From NCBI GenBank assembly GCA_006176705.1, contig QRFJ01004231.1:1-64000 (forward strand): a stretch of 64,000 nucleotides of DNA, written 5' to 3'. This document shows, in pieces, positions 11,267-24,121 of the stretch. Numbering within the stretch: position 1 is the stretch's first letter; each line of letters starts with the position of its first letter. Source of the DNA: Cocos nucifera. Its lineage: Eukaryota > Streptophyta > Magnoliopsida > Arecales > Arecaceae. A model generated the notes under the pieces. It was not told the DNA's origin and made no database searches. It was given only the letters and a program-made list of their open reading frames with translations. The position numbers were made by a program, and so were the translations under genes.

Positions 11267-11817
11267 CTTTACAAAAACTATTAGATCTATAACATATATT
11301 ATATATAAAATTACAGATCTCACTATGCATGCTTTGTGTACATCCTATGTATCAAAAACAAACCAATCATGCATGTTTCAGACCTGATCATATCTAATAT
11401 AATATCTAAAAATAAAAATTTAATTGATCATATCAAAATAAAAATTTATTCTAGACTATCTATTGCAGAGAATAATAAAAGCTAGTCCAGACGTGCATGT
11501 CATGTATCGCATATATGATTATTTAATAAATTAATCTAGCACATGCATGTTTTAGATATAATATATTAGATATAACATATGAAAAATAAAATTTTAAAAT
11601 GATCATATCAAATAAAATTCTATTCTAGGCAATTCATAGAACAATTCTATAAACTTAGTTTAGACATGCATAAAACATATCTCATATATTATTTATAATT
11701 TTAATCATCTAATTTTAGATCTAATCATATTAGATGTGACATATAAAATCATTAATATTAGATCATAAAACCAAATTAAAATCAGATTTAAAGTAGATTT
11801 GAAGAACTGCAAATGCA

Positions 11818-11831
11818 GCTCTGATACCAGT
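11818..11831 (-). other. Primer-binding site of A3 (tRNA-iMet type)
   Basis: The minus strand reads ACTGGTATCAGAGC directly after the LTR end CCTTCA. TGGTATCAGAGC is the standard Copia match to initiator tRNA-Met. This is the least decayed copy in the window; A5 and A7 have TGATATCAGAGC. Confidence 0.85.
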
Positions 11832-14122
11832 TGAAGGATAACCTAGTTTTCCATCGCAGGATCAATCTAATTTGATCTGATCTATAGCAAAAATTTTTAA
11901 ATGTTTTTCTATAAATTTTGATTAGATCTGAGAGTTTTCAAATCTAATCCTTATGATCTAATATTAAGAATAAAAATTAAAATTAAATCTGGAACATGAT
12001 TTGTAACCTGTTCAACGTAACTATTACCCAGATGATGATCTACCATAATTTGGGGTTCTGGATCTAGCCACGCAAGCACTTGGCCTCTATCAAAGTCCTC
12101 TCAAGTTGGATCTAGATGTACACTCCTTTTGAATTTGATCTTCAAAGATCATATTTGGATCTGATCTATAGAGCCTTCAAAATAAAACTTGAAGGCAGCA
12201 CGCTTGTCTTACGAACACCATCATCTCTTTGCTAGAATCCTTGCTGGAATTTTGCCCAACCTTTGGGCATGGAGAAGAGGGAGAGGAGGAAGATGAAGGT
12301 GCATGGAATATAGGAGGGGGCAGCAGCACTTTGGCGTGGTGATGGAGAACTTGTAAAACCATAGGGTGCAGGAGGGTTTAAATAGACCCTTTTATGCCAT
12401 GTAGAGCCACACAGCATCAACCAATCACATTAGTTGATTTAATCAGAATTTAATCTGATTGGCCATGCTTACACACCTGATCCAATCAGGTTATATGCTT
12501 AAAAGTTCCTCCTAGATGGCACCAAGGTCTTTGATCCCATCAAGAAATCCAAGAGTCCCATTCATATGGGACTCTCTCCTTTTATCAATGTGCGCAGGCC
12601 AATATGGGGTGCGCCAATGTGGGACTCTCACCTTTTATGCATGTGCGCATGCCAATATGGGGCGTGCGCACATTGTTCATCATAAAAATACCTCTAGGGG
12701 CATGCGCCCTAGATGAAAAATAGGGGGTGCATGCCTTCCCTCTTCTGTCTTGCAAAGACCAGGTCACTGAAAGAAATAGGAAAATAGCAGGTCTTATCCT
12801 GAAGGTTACGAAAATTGATAGGTATTATCCTATTCTCATCTCATAGAGTAGGACAACATTTTTCTATCCTGGACAAGCTTCAGTCAGATCAGGATAATCC
12901 ATACAAGGTTTTCAGATGAGCCAAATACAATTTGACTCAGTTGAGATGAACCAAAAAGACTACTGAAGGTGAATGTTAGGCTCAATCATGTGCTAGCATG
13001 ATTTTCTTGAACCTAATTAGATCTAATCCAAATTAATCAAATTGGATTAGCATAATTGATCACATCCAGACCCAATCCCTTATCTGTGTGACCTAGTTAG
13101 GTTAAGTTCTGTATTGTAATGAGACACGTCGCGATCTCTATCATTGACATCATTGAAACATATTTTGATGGATCAGAACTCTTTCGATTCATCCAATTAA
13201 AATGATTGATCATCAAGATCATTCTAATTGCTTCCAAAATCCATCAGTGACACCTAGCAGTATATGGTGGCAAAACATCAGAATTGAATATGAACATCTC
13301 CGTGCAACTACCTTTGTGATTGAGTTCTTTTATAATGAGCCTCGATAGGATTAGGCGTAAGGTGAACTCATCAAACCCAACACCTTATCATATGATTGAA
13401 TCATTTGATCTAAGGCCGATGTGAAACCCTAATAGAAAACTCTTTTCTATAATATCACACTACCATGGCCATGGGCTTAAGGACTTGATCACATGATCAA
13501 CATAGGATTACTCCTCTACCGAGGTTGATAGATCCCATCTTGGTGCGAACCAGTTCCTACAATGAACATGCTATAGCCAACATACACCTCAGGATTCTTA
13601 ATGACTAGTAGATTAAGTTATGGTATAGTCAAACTATAATACACTCAAGGTGAACTACGAATGCACCTCAAGTCTAAAAATCAAATACACAGCTGCAGCA
13701 TTGAGCTCAGTCATTGATGAGAAGGTAGACTTCCTTATGACTACTTGAGGTGGTCATGCTCAGTGCTCTCATTCTCTAACGAGTACCTGTACTCTAACTC
13801 CATTATCTCTAAATCATAGACTCAAGACTCATCTATCCTAAGAAAGCGATCGTACACCAATCTTTCAGATTAATTATGATCCTCGTGATGATCCTACGGT
13901 TGGAAGCAGTTTATGAGTTAATTATGAAAAAACATGTCTTAAATTTTCAACTCTTGAAAATATGTATTAGTATTCCATTAACTCAAAGAATGTATCACAA
14001 ACACTATATATAATGTGATAGCAGAAAAAAAAATATTAATTTTAAGTAAAAATTATAAAAATACTCATAGAAAGTGTATTACAAGTATCAGCCAATCTGG
14101 CTTCTAGGGCACTCATCTAACA
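11832..14122 (-). mobile_element. 5' LTR of A3, 2,291 bp
   Basis: On the minus strand it runs from TGTTAGATGAGTGCCC at 14122 to TATCCTTCA at 11832. The length matches the other intact family A LTRs (2,252-2,290 bp). It has no coding capacity; the small open frames inside it are not shared between copies. The first five bases beyond its outer end are GAGGG. Confidence 0.85.
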
Positions 14123-14888
14123 GAGGGGACTAGTACCCTTTAGACATGGCATTCATCTCTCTAAAAAGATGTGCCCCAACATACCTAAGAAAATTGAACG
14201 CATGAGCAAAATCTCTTATGCTTCATCAATAGGAAGCCTTATGTATGCCATGCTATGTACACAACCTAATATCGCCCATGTTGTGAGTGTCACAATCAGG
14301 TATCAGTCGAATCAAGGCGAAGAGAACTAGACTTCTGTGAAATATATCCTTAAATACTTGAGAATGACTAAGGATATATTTCAGATCTTTGGTAATGGAG
14401 AACTCTAGGTCCAGGGGTATATAGACCTAGACTTTATATCTGATATAGATGATCAAAAGTCAATATCTGCTAGTCTGTTCTTATGTAATGGTAGTGCAAT
14501 AAGTCAAAAGAGTTTCAAGCAGACCGTGATAGCAGACTCCACCATGAAAGTAGAATATACTATTACCTCGAAAGCTATAAAGGAGGCATTCTGGTTCAAG
14601 AAGTTTGCCACAGAGCTTGAGGTGATGCCATCAGATGCCATCCCTTTATACTGTGATAATAATGGCACCAGAGCCCTAGCTAAGGAGCCAAGGTCTTACC
14701 AGAAGTCTAAGCACATTGAGTAGTGGTATCACCTCATCCATGATTACCTCAAGAAGGGATACGTCGAGGTCAATAGAGTCGACACCATAGATAATGTGGC
14801 TGATCCACTAATGAAACCATTGAGCCAGCAAAAGATCAAAGCCCATCTTGAGAAGATGGGACTTAGATTTATAATCAATTGACTTTAG
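14123..14888 (+). pseudogene. A4 reverse transcriptase end and RNase H remnant
   Basis: Matches the last 255 codons of the family A polyprotein. The RNase H piece is open from 14526 to 14723, with DSTMKVEYT where intact Copia have DSTxEAEYIA; the Glu directly before Tyr is kept and the preceding residues are changed. LYCDNNGTRALAKEP and SKHIE follow. Upstream the frame has many stops, and the final Trp before the normal stop is itself TGA. It would have degraded the RNA strand during reverse transcription. It is not functional. Confidence 0.75.
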
Positions 14889-14902
14889 ATCAAGTGGAAG
14901 TT
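14889..14902 (+). other. Polypurine tract of A4
   Basis: ATCAAGTGGAAGTT directly precedes the 3' LTR. A5 has GTCAAGTGGGAGTT at the same place. It primes plus-strand DNA synthesis in LTR elements. Confidence 0.65.
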
Positions 14903-17133
14903 TATTAGATGAATGCCCTAGAAGCCAGATTGGCCAACATTTGTCATAGACTTTCTAGGATTATTTTCATAATTTTAACTTAAAACTAATAAAAGAGTTA
15001 TTTTCTATTACATTGTGTGTTTAAAGTGTTTATGATACATTCTTTGAGTCAATAGGCATGATAACATATATTTTTAAGGATTAAAAATTTAAGGCATGTG
15101 TTATCATAATTAACTCATAAACTACTTTCGATCGTAGGATCATCATGACGATGGTAATCGATTCGGAAGATCAGTATTTGATCACTTTTCTAGGATAGAT
15201 GAGTCTTGAGTCTATGGTTTAGAGATACCAGAGCGAGAGTATAGGTACTTATTAATAATGAAATCACTGAGCGTGACTACCTTGAGCAGTCATAAGGGAG
15301 TCTACCTTCTCATCTATGACTAGCTCGATGCTACGGTTGTGTGTCTAGTTCTTTGACCTGAGATGCATCGATAATTCATCTTAAATGTGTTATAGTTTGA
15401 CTACACTATAACTTGATCTCCTAGCTATTCAAAATTCTGAGGTGTATGTTTGCTATAACATATTCGTTATAGGAATCAGATTGCACCAATAGGGGATCTA
15501 TCAACTTTGATAGAGGAGTAGCCTTATGATGATTATGAGATGGAGTCCTTAAGCACATGGCCATGGCAGTGTAAATTAATAGAAAGAAGATTCTATTAGG
15601 GTTTCACATCGGACTCGAATCAAATGATTTATTCATATGACAGGTGTTAGGTCCGACGAGTTCTCCTTGACCTTAATCTTGTCGAGGCTCATGATAGAGG
15701 AACCCAATCACATAGATAGCTGCATTAAGAGGTTCATATTTGATTCTGATCGACTACCACCACATACTGCTAGGTGTCATTGGTGGATTTTGGGATCAAT
15801 TAGAATTGTCTCGATGATCAATGATTCTAATTAGATGAATGAAAGAGTTCTGGTCCATCGAAAGATATTTTAATGATGTCAATAATAGAGATCGCAACAT
15901 GTCTCATTACCATCTAGAACTAAACCTAGCTGGGTCATACAAATAAGGGTTTGGATCTAGATGTCATTATTTGAGCTAACCCAGTTTGATTGATTTGTAT
16001 TAGATCCAATCAAATTCAAGAAAATCATGCTAGTACACGATCGGACCTGACTTTCTCCTTCTATTGTCTTTCTGGTTTATCTTGACTAAGTCAAATTTAA
16101 TTAAGCTCACTAGGAAATCCTGTATGGGTTTGTCTTGGTCTAACTAGAGCTTGTGCAGGTCAAATCGAGGCTTGTCTTGATCATTTCAAGGCTTATATCA
16201 ATCCCATCAAATAGGAATAGGACAAGACCTGCTTTTGCAGGAATTGATGGACAAGGGGTGTGCACCCCTTAGAGAAGGGTGCATGCCCCTTTTGGCCATG
16301 CAGCCCATATGGATAAGGTGGAGGTGACCCATTCAAATGGGATTTGACTTGATCAAAGAGTTTGATTTGGATCAAACTCTAGAAAATTAAACCTTGCGCT
16401 AAGCCCTCTTCTTTATCCTTTATTAGCAACATTTTATGGGATTTTTAGGCGATGAAACCAGATTAAGATCTTGTATTTGGCATGAGATTATGCCTAGAGT
16501 CCTTCTACATTAAGAAAAAAAGGTTGCTTAAAGTTGCAGGACTCTAGGATGGCATAGGAGTCTATTTAAGAACCCCTACACCTAGGGTTTCTTATGCCAC
16601 AAATTATCCCATGTCCAAAGGCTGCCCCTTTCTCCATCTCCATGCCACTCTCCTATGTTCTTGTCCCTCTTCTCCATGCCCAAAAGGTTGGACAAAAATA
16701 GCATCAAGTGTTGAGAGTTGTTAGCACCAAGACAAGTCAGGAAGATCCTGATTAAGAGATGAACATGCTACTATCGAAGTTCTGTTCGAAGGCTTTACAT
16801 ATCAATTTTAGATCTAATCTATTGATATTAGATCTAGAAAGAGAGGGCATTCAGATCTGACCCAAGTAGGCTTCCGTAGAGGTGGGTGCATGCACGGCTC
16901 AATCAGAATCTCAGATCATAAGTCAGATCATCATAGTGGATAAACGGTTACCCGATCAGGTAACATTAGATGTTATGATTATTATTTTAATTTTAGATTT
17001 CTATTTTGATCAATCTAATTAGATCTAAGAACTCTCAGATCTAATTAGATCCATAGAAAATTTTTTTGAAATTCTACTTCAGATCTGATCAGATCATAAC
17101 GATCTTACGGTAGGAAAAATAGGTTTTTCTTCA
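14903..17133 (+). mobile_element. 3' LTR of A4, 2,231 bp
   Basis: Starts TATTAGATGAATGCCC, where the terminal TG has changed to TA, and ends TTTTCTTCA. The five bases after it are TAATC. B1 LTR sequence resumes there, as shown by alignment with the second copy of that LTR near 52390. Confidence 0.85.
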
Positions 17134-17456
17134 TAATCACCCTTTCTAACAAACACACATAGGATGTGCCAGTCATTCCAAAAATATTGATCCCTAGCTC
17201 AATGTTTCATCTACTAAGAATATTTTAGATTAGGATTTTAAGATTTTAGGTCTCACAGGTATGATCTCATCATAATCCTAAAACCATAGCCCTAATTTAT
17301 GGGCTTCATCATAATTCTTAAATGAACAATTAAGACATAGCATTTGATGAAATAAATATCTTTATTTATTTAAAATATCATTATATGAGTCTGGAAGATA
17401 AAAGAATAATCCATCAAAATACATATTTTGATTGGCATGTAATGTTTTTCCTTTCA
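17134..17456 (-). mobile_element. B1 3' LTR, first 323 bp
   Basis: Reads TGAAAGGAAAAACATT from 17456 on the minus strand and is closely similar to 52390-52717, which is the start of the 5' LTR of the same element. It stops at 17134, where A4 was inserted; the rest of the LTR is missing from the window. Confidence 0.8.
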
Positions 17457-17469
17457 ATCTCCCACTTGC
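17457..17469 (-). other. Polypurine tract of B1
   Basis: The minus strand reads GCAAGTGGGAGAT directly before the LTR start TGAAAGG, right after the polyprotein stop codon. Confidence 0.75.
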
Positions 17470-17470
17470 A

Positions 17471-20400
17471 TTAAAGCCAATCGCCCCTATATTTTAACCC
17501 CATACAATTGAGGTGGTGATCAAACTGCTACTATGGTAGAGCCTTAGTAAATGGGTCTGTTATGTTATTCTTTATATCTACTCATTTAATGATGACATCT
17601 TGTCTTTCGACAATCTTAAGAATGAGGTGGAAGCATATTAGAATGTGCTTGAATTTGTGATGAGACCTTGGTCCCTTTGCTTGAGCAACTACTCTAGTAT
17701 TATCATAGTAAAGTGGTACTAGATTCTCAATTTTAGAAATAACACCCAACTCAATGATGAACTTTTTCATCCAAACAGCTTTCTTGGTGGCTTCACTTGT
17801 AGCTATGTACTCTGCCTCAGTGTTTGAGTCAACTATAGTTGGCTGCTCTGAACTCTTCCAACTCACTGCTCTATCATTCAGAGTAAAGACATATCCCAAA
17901 ATAGATTTGCTATTATCTGTGTCTGATTAAAAACTAAAGTCAGAATATCCTTCTAGTTTAAGATCAGATCCATCATATATCAGAAAAATATTCTTAGTCC
18001 TTCTCAAATACATATAAATATTTTTCATTGCTTTCCAATGATCCTCTCCTGGATCAGCCTAAAATCTACTAGCTATGCCTAAGGCATAACCAACATCAGG
18101 CCTAGTATATAACATGGCATATATTATCAATCCTATTACCGAAGTATAAGGAATAGAACTCATTCTATTTCTCTCTTTAAGTGTCTTAGGAGACATCTTC
18201 TTAGAGAGATGTATGCCTTGACTCATGGGTAAGTAACCTCTTTTACTCCCATCTATGCTGAACCTTTTTAGCACTACATCAATATACCTAGACTTGGATA
18301 AGCCTAGCATCCTCTTAGATCTATCTCTATAGATCTTTATACCATGTATATAGGATGCTTCTCCCAAGTCTTTCATAAAAAACTTATTTGATAGCCATAA
18401 TTTGACCGATTGCAATATTAGCATATCATTTCCAATAAGGAGTATGTCATCTACATACAGAACCAAGAAAACTATGGCACTTCCACTAGTCTTCTTATGC
18501 ACACATGGTTCATCCACATTCTTGATGAAGCCAAACTCTTTGACTATAATATCAAAATGGATGTTCCAACTTCTTAAAGCTTGCTTTAATCTATAAATGG
18601 ATCTTTTAAGCTTGCATACCTAATTTGATCGCTTACTTGGGATGAATCCTTCTGGTTGTGACATGTAAACCTTTTCCTCAAGAAAACCATCAAGAAAGGT
18701 GGTCTCACATCCATTTTCCAAATTTCATAATCATGGTATGCTACTATAGCAAGTATAATCCGAATAGATTTGAACATGGCAATAGGTGAGAATATTTCAT
18801 CATAATCTACACCCTATTTTTGTCTGAAATCTTTAGCCACCAATCTGACTTTATAGATTTCAACTTGGCCATCTACTCCAATCTTTTTCTTATAGACTCA
18901 TTTGCTCCCAATAGGGTTTACACCCTTTGGTGCATCAACCAAAGTTCATACTTTGTTGGTATATATGGAGTCTATCTCAGATTTCATGGTAGCTAGCCAT
19001 TTATCTAAGTCCCTACTCATGACGGCTTTCATATAGATTAGAGGTTCATCATTCCTAATAATTTAGGCTTCATTATTCTCAATAACGAATCCATACCTCA
19101 TAGATACATGTCACATTCTATCAGACCTTCTGATAGGAGTTGTGTATTCTGATTCTTTCCTATTTATGTTTTCATCTAGTTGAGAAATTTCTATTTATTC
19201 ATCTTGAACTTCACTAAGTTTAATATATCTCCCACTACCTCCTTCTAGGATAAACTCTTTCTCCATGAAAGTGGCATGCCTACTTACAAATACCTTTTGT
19301 TTAGTAGGGTGATAGAAGAGATATCCTATACTATCTTTAGGACATCCTATAAATAGATATCTATCTGCTCTAGCATCTAGCTTATGTCCAAAATTTCTTT
19401 TGATATATGTTGGACAACCCCATATCTTAAGATACTTACAATTAGATTTCTTCTTTCTCCATATCTCATATGGAGTGCTAGATACAGACTTAGAAGGTAC
19501 TCTATTCAAGATATATATTACGGTCGCCAGAGCATGATCCTAGAAGAAAATGGATAACTCTGTGAAACACATCATGGATCGTACCATATTCAATAAGGTA
19601 TGATTCCTCCTTTCAGCTACACCATTTAACTGTGGTATATAAGGAGGGGTCCATTTAGAGAAAATCCTCATTACTTTAAGATAGTCTCAAAATTCACTGA
19701 ATAAATATTCTCCTCACTGATCAGATCGAAGGATTTTTATACTCATTTTAGTTTATTTCATGACCATACTTTGATACTCCTTAAATTTATCAAAGGCTTC
19801 AGACTTATGTTTCATAAGATAAACGTATCTGAACCTAGATAAATCATCAATGAATGTTATAAAGTAAAAGTATCCTCCTCTGGCCTGAGTTGTCATAGGA
19901 TCATATACATTTGTATACACAAGTTCTAATAACTCACTTGTCCTTTTTTCATGTCCACTAAATGGAGTCTTGGTCAGTTTACTCATGAGACATAATTCAC
20001 AAGTTCCTAATGATTCATAATCATAAAGATCAAAGAACTTTTCTTTGTATAACTTGTTAATCTTGATCTCACTAATATGACCAAGTTGACAATGCCAAAG
20101 TAAAGTATTATTTATTTCTTCTTTTTATATTTTTTATTTTCATCAATATGAAAAATATTATCATTTAGAGATAGAGTCAAAAGATCATTGTTAAAAATGC
20201 CAAAACATATTATTTCATTAAAAAATTTGATTGAGCAACCATTACTCATTACAGACATTTCATAACCTTATTTTAATAACAAGGGTGTAGAAATAATATT
20301 TCTAATGATCTTAGGCATATAGTAATAATATTTTGACTCCAAGATCTTTTCAAAGGATAACTTCAAGATATTTATCCCTACAGCTTCTGCTTGGATGGAC

Positions 20401-21382
20401 TCTCCTCCAGCACCATAGGGCTTGAAGTCTTCTTTCTTCAAAACTTTAATTTTCTGCAGTCCCTATAAAGATTTGCAGATTTGAAAACCATAACCGGTAT
20501 CTAATACCCAAGAGTTTGAAATTGAAGGATTTAATGATAATATTATATGTATCTCATACATATCTTTTGGTGCAATACTTGCACCAGCCTTTAGAGTTGT
20601 AAGATAAGCCTTGTAATTTCTTTTTTAATGACCTACTTTGCTGTAGTAAAAGCAGATTGTCTGTCTGAAGGCCTTCTTCCCCTTCTTCCTCTTATTTATA
20701 CTACTTTTAGGGTTCAGCCACTTCTTTGAACCCTTTTTGCCTATCTTCTTCTTAAAGATTACATCCACAATAAGAGGAGAAGCCTTATCCTCCTTGATAT
20801 GGCTCTCTGCTATTTTGAGCATATTTAATAGCTCAGGCAAGAAAGTATTTAGTTTATTCATATGATAGTTCATGATAAACTAAGAAAATGATGAAGTGAT
20901 TGCAAGATCAGATCCTGACATAACTCTCCATCCATTACAAAACATAATCGACCTAATCAGATGTTCAGATCAGTTACCATCAGCACATGGTCTTGAATGG
21001 ATGATCCTTCTACCATCCTGGTATAAAATAACTAGTTAGATATCTCATGTCTAGCAATCCTACTCTGCTCTCCATAAAGTTCTTTTAGATTGAGTAGTAT
21101 GGACTGAGTATCCATGCCATCATGTTGCCTCTATAACTCGTTTCTTATAGAGACTAGTATGATGCACTTGATAGTAAGTGAATAATTTTGCTACATCTTA
21201 TATGTGGCTACTTCCTTCTCAGTAGCATCATCCTCTACCGGCTCAGGGTCAGGGGCATCGAGCATGTAGGAGAGTTTTTCTTGATTGATTATTATTTTTA
21301 GATTTCTCAATCAGTCCACATAATTGGGACTGATCAATTTATTTGAATCCAATATACTATACAGTGAAAGTGTAGAAGCCAT
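17471..21382 (-). pseudogene. B1 gag-pol polyprotein, Angela-like Copia
   Basis: About 1,300 codons, the usual length for this lineage, from ATG 21382 to TAA 17471. Order: gag (LDSNKLISPNYVDWL at the N-terminus), zinc knuckle near 20640 with the second Cys changed to Tyr, protease with an intact LDTG near 20500, integrase 19990-19195, RT with intact YVDDILL (YVDD at 18446-18457), and RNase H (DSNTEAEYIA) near 17810. The first integrase aspartate region has changed from the usual HTDVCGP to YTNVYDP, losing the catalytic Asp. PKDSIGYLFY and FMEKEF in the integrase tail resemble Angela/BARE-type elements. Several stops and frameshifts break it. It encoded the structural and replication proteins of the element. 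Confidence 0.85.
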
Positions 21383-21817
21383 TTAATCTACATAATAAAA
21401 AATATTACATAAGCAAATAACTCATGATAACATACATAATTAAATTAGAACTTTAATTTAATTGGACTATTTTTATCAAACATCATAACCATCTACTTTG
21501 AAGATTGAGAAATCCTAATTGATTTTCTTAGTGGGATTGAGACCTTAATTGCTTATAAATGGTTTTGTGATTGCACAACAAATCATTTATAAGTTTAAAA
21601 GTGGGAAACTCTTTCCAATTGCATCTCATGCAATTCTCAATATAATCCTGGCTTCTAAAACATTAATAGCCTTATGGTTACACAACAAACTATAATATTT
21701 TAGTTAAGTAGGACCCTTCGTTTCTCTACAATCAAAATCAAATATAATTGCCCTTGTGGTTACACAACAAAGCAATACATCTAAAATGCTATAAGCATCT
21801 TAATGCACCAAGATAAT
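21383..21817 (-). other. B1 leader, gag-proximal part
   Basis: Non-coding leader between the A5 insertion and gag. Three of the four copies of a small hairpin motif (TTGTG-4 nt-CACAA) lie here, with about 80-110 bp spacing. The leader continues across A5 at 32236-32930. Confidence 0.7.
21566..21771 (-). repeat. Three leader hairpin repeats of B1
   Basis: On the plus strand TGTGATTGCACAACAAA (21566-21582), ATGGTTACACAACAAA (21674-21689) and TGTGGTTACACAACAAA (21755-21771). In the element's sense RNA each folds as UUGUG, a 4-nt loop and CACAA. The loop varies, and the one stem change gives a G-U pair. A fourth copy is at 32262-32278. Confidence 0.65.
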
Positions 21818-24103
21818 TGTTAGATATATGTGCCCTAGAAGTCAGAATTGGCTGACACTTGTAATACACTTCTGGGGCAAAATTATAATTTTGATTATAA
21901 TTAATAAAATGGGTTATTTTTTATCATAAATATGTATTTAGTGTCTATGATACATCCCTTAAGTTAATGGTAATGATAATTCATATTTTCAAGAGTTAAA
22001 AATTTAAGACAAATTTTTATTTATTAACTCATAAAATGCTCCTGACCGTAGAATCATCATAAGCATGGTGATTGATCCAGAAGGTTAGCGTACAATCACT
22101 TCTTTATAGTAGATGAGTCTTGAGTCTACAGTGTAGAGATACTGGAGCAAAAGTATAGGTACTCATTAGAGAATGAGGGCAATGAGTGTGACCACCTCGA
22201 GCAGTCATAAGGAAGTCTACCTTCTCATCGATGACTGACTCAAAGCTGCAGTGGTGTGTCTGGTTCTTTGACCTGAGGTGCATTGATAGTTCACCTTGAG
22301 GGTATTATAGTTTGACTACACCATGACTCGATCTCCTAGGCATTCGGAATCCTGAGGTGTATGTTGGCTATAGCATGTTCATTGTAGGAATTGGATCACA
22401 CCAAGAGGGAATCTATCTACCTCGGTGGATGAGGAGCAGCCCTATGATGATCATGAGAATCAAGTCCATAAGCCCATGGCCATAGCAAAGTGAAATAATA
22501 GAAAGAGTTTATATTAAGGTTTTCACATCAGACTTGAATCGAATGATTAAAATCATATGATAGAAATTAGGGTTTGACGAGTTCACCTTAACCCTAATCT
22601 GACCGGGGCTCAAGATAGAAGAACTTAATCACACAAGTAACTGCACCGAGAGGTTTATTTTAAGTTTTGATGGATTGCCACCATATACTGCTAGGTGTCA
22701 TTGGTGGATTTTGGGAGCAATTAGAATGATTTAGATGATCAATCATTCTAGTTGTCTGAATTAGAATAGTTCTGATCTATCAAAAGGAGTTTCGATGATG
22801 TCAATGATGGAGATCACGACATATCTCATTACCATATAAAACTGAACCTAACTAGGTCACACAAATAAGGATTTGGATCTGGATATCATCAATTGGACTA
22901 ACCCAGTTCAGTTGATTTGAATTAGATTCAATTAGGTTCAAGAAAATCATGCTAGCATATGATTGAACCTAAAGTTCTCCTTTTATTATCATTAAAAGTT
23001 GTTTCGACTAAGCCAAATATATTTATGCTCACTCAGATACCATTACTTGGTCTGACTGGAGCTTGTCCAGGTTAGAAAAGGGATGTCTTAATTTATGAGA
23101 TAAATTTGAGACAACACCTACCATTTTCTATCATCTACTAATTCTTGTCCTTTGATTTTGGTCAAACATTGACCTTTGACTCTTGGATATCTGCCTATGT
23201 GTCATGCACTTATTGGAGAGTAGATGGAGGCTTGTCTCTTTACTGGAATTTGGAAAGGAGGGGGTGCATGCCTAGGATGGCAAGTGCCTATGGATAGGGA
23301 TGCCTGGAGTCCCATCCATATGGGACTCCAGGTTGCTTCTTGGATTCTACTTAGGTGACCCTTACCTATAGACTTTGACCAATTTTAGGTGCTATCTGAG
23401 GATCAATTTATGAAACTCTCATATGATTGGATTAGATGATGTCATCCCACCAATTAAATTTAGATATGATTACACGAAGCAACGTGATTGGCCGAGATGA
23501 TGTGGCACTGCAAGGCGCAGTAGGGTCTATAAATAAACCCTATCTGCACCACACTTTTAAAAAGGAGAGTTTCTCTTAGCCCATGCCCCAAGGCTTCCCC
23601 TCTCCCTTCTCCATGCCATCTTCTGATCCTCTCTCTCCTCTCCATGCCTAAGGAAAGTTGGGCTCCAATTTGGTGTGATCCAGATAAGAAAAGGCTGACG
23701 AGAAAGGAAGAAGGCGGCACTGCTGCAGAGACGACCGCTGATCTTCAAAAGAAATTTTAAAAATCCTCCAAATCAGATCTAGATCAAATTTTTGGAGAGG
23801 TAATAAAGAAGAAGAAGATCTCCAAATCTAGCTCGAGTGAATATCGATAGAGGCCAGACGCTTACGTGGCTAGATCCAGAACCTCAGGCAATCAGCAAGA
23901 TCATCAAAGGGTAATCGAATTACCCACATCAAGGTATAAATTAAATTAGATTTAATTTTTTTTATTTTTTTATTAGATCTATAAAATTAGATTAAAAATA
24001 TCTCAGATCTGATATGGATGATTAAGAGAAATTTTTGAAATATCTCCCTTGATCCGATCAGATCTGAACGAACCTAATCCAAAAAATCAGGATTTCTCCT
24101 TCA
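21818..24103 (+). mobile_element. 5' LTR of A5
   Basis: Starts TGTTAGATATATGTGCCC and ends TCTCCTTCA, followed directly by the primer-binding site. It has a TATA box at 23528. A perfect 16-bp palindrome lies 60 bp from its start (21878-21893). Confidence 0.95.
23528..23537 (+). promoter_or_regulatory. TATA box of A5 5' LTR
   Basis: TATAAATAAA about 575 bp before the LTR end, conserved in the 3' LTR (31653) and in A7 on the other strand. The transcript would start about 30 bases further on. Confidence 0.65.
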
Positions 24104-24121
24104 ACTGATATCAGAGCAAGG
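24104..24121 (+). other. Primer-binding site of A5
   Basis: ACTGATATCAGAGCAAGG directly follows the LTR. It matches the Copia TGGTATCAGAGC type (initiator tRNA-Met) with one G-to-A change. Confidence 0.85.

Larger units (their letters stand above)
9965..11817 (-). other. A3 untranslated leader
   Basis: This 1.85-kb stretch between primer-binding site and gag is shared with A5, A7 and in part A6. It is non-coding in all copies. It holds a nested stem structure (11147-11266) and a gag-proximal hairpin (10153-10182), both described separately. The part next to the primer-binding site is AT-rich. Confidence 0.7.
9176..14122 (-). mobile_element. A3: 5' half of family A Copia
   Basis: A minus-strand family A element with an intact-ended 5' LTR (11832-14122), primer-binding site, leader and most of gag. 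It is truncated at 9176 by the insertion of C1; the remainder of gag-pol and the 3' LTR are not seen to the left. Its outer LTR end (14122) lies directly against A4 coding sequence of opposite orientation, so A3 probably inserted into A4. Confidence 0.85.
14123..17133 (+). mobile_element. A4: 3' end of family A Copia
   Basis: Plus-strand remnant with the end of RT and the RNase H region (14123-14888), polypurine tract and complete 3' LTR (14903-17133). It starts abruptly at the A3 LTR. Its right end lies inside the 3' LTR of B1, so A4 inserted there. Its 5' half must lie on the far side of A3 and is not seen. Confidence 0.85.
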
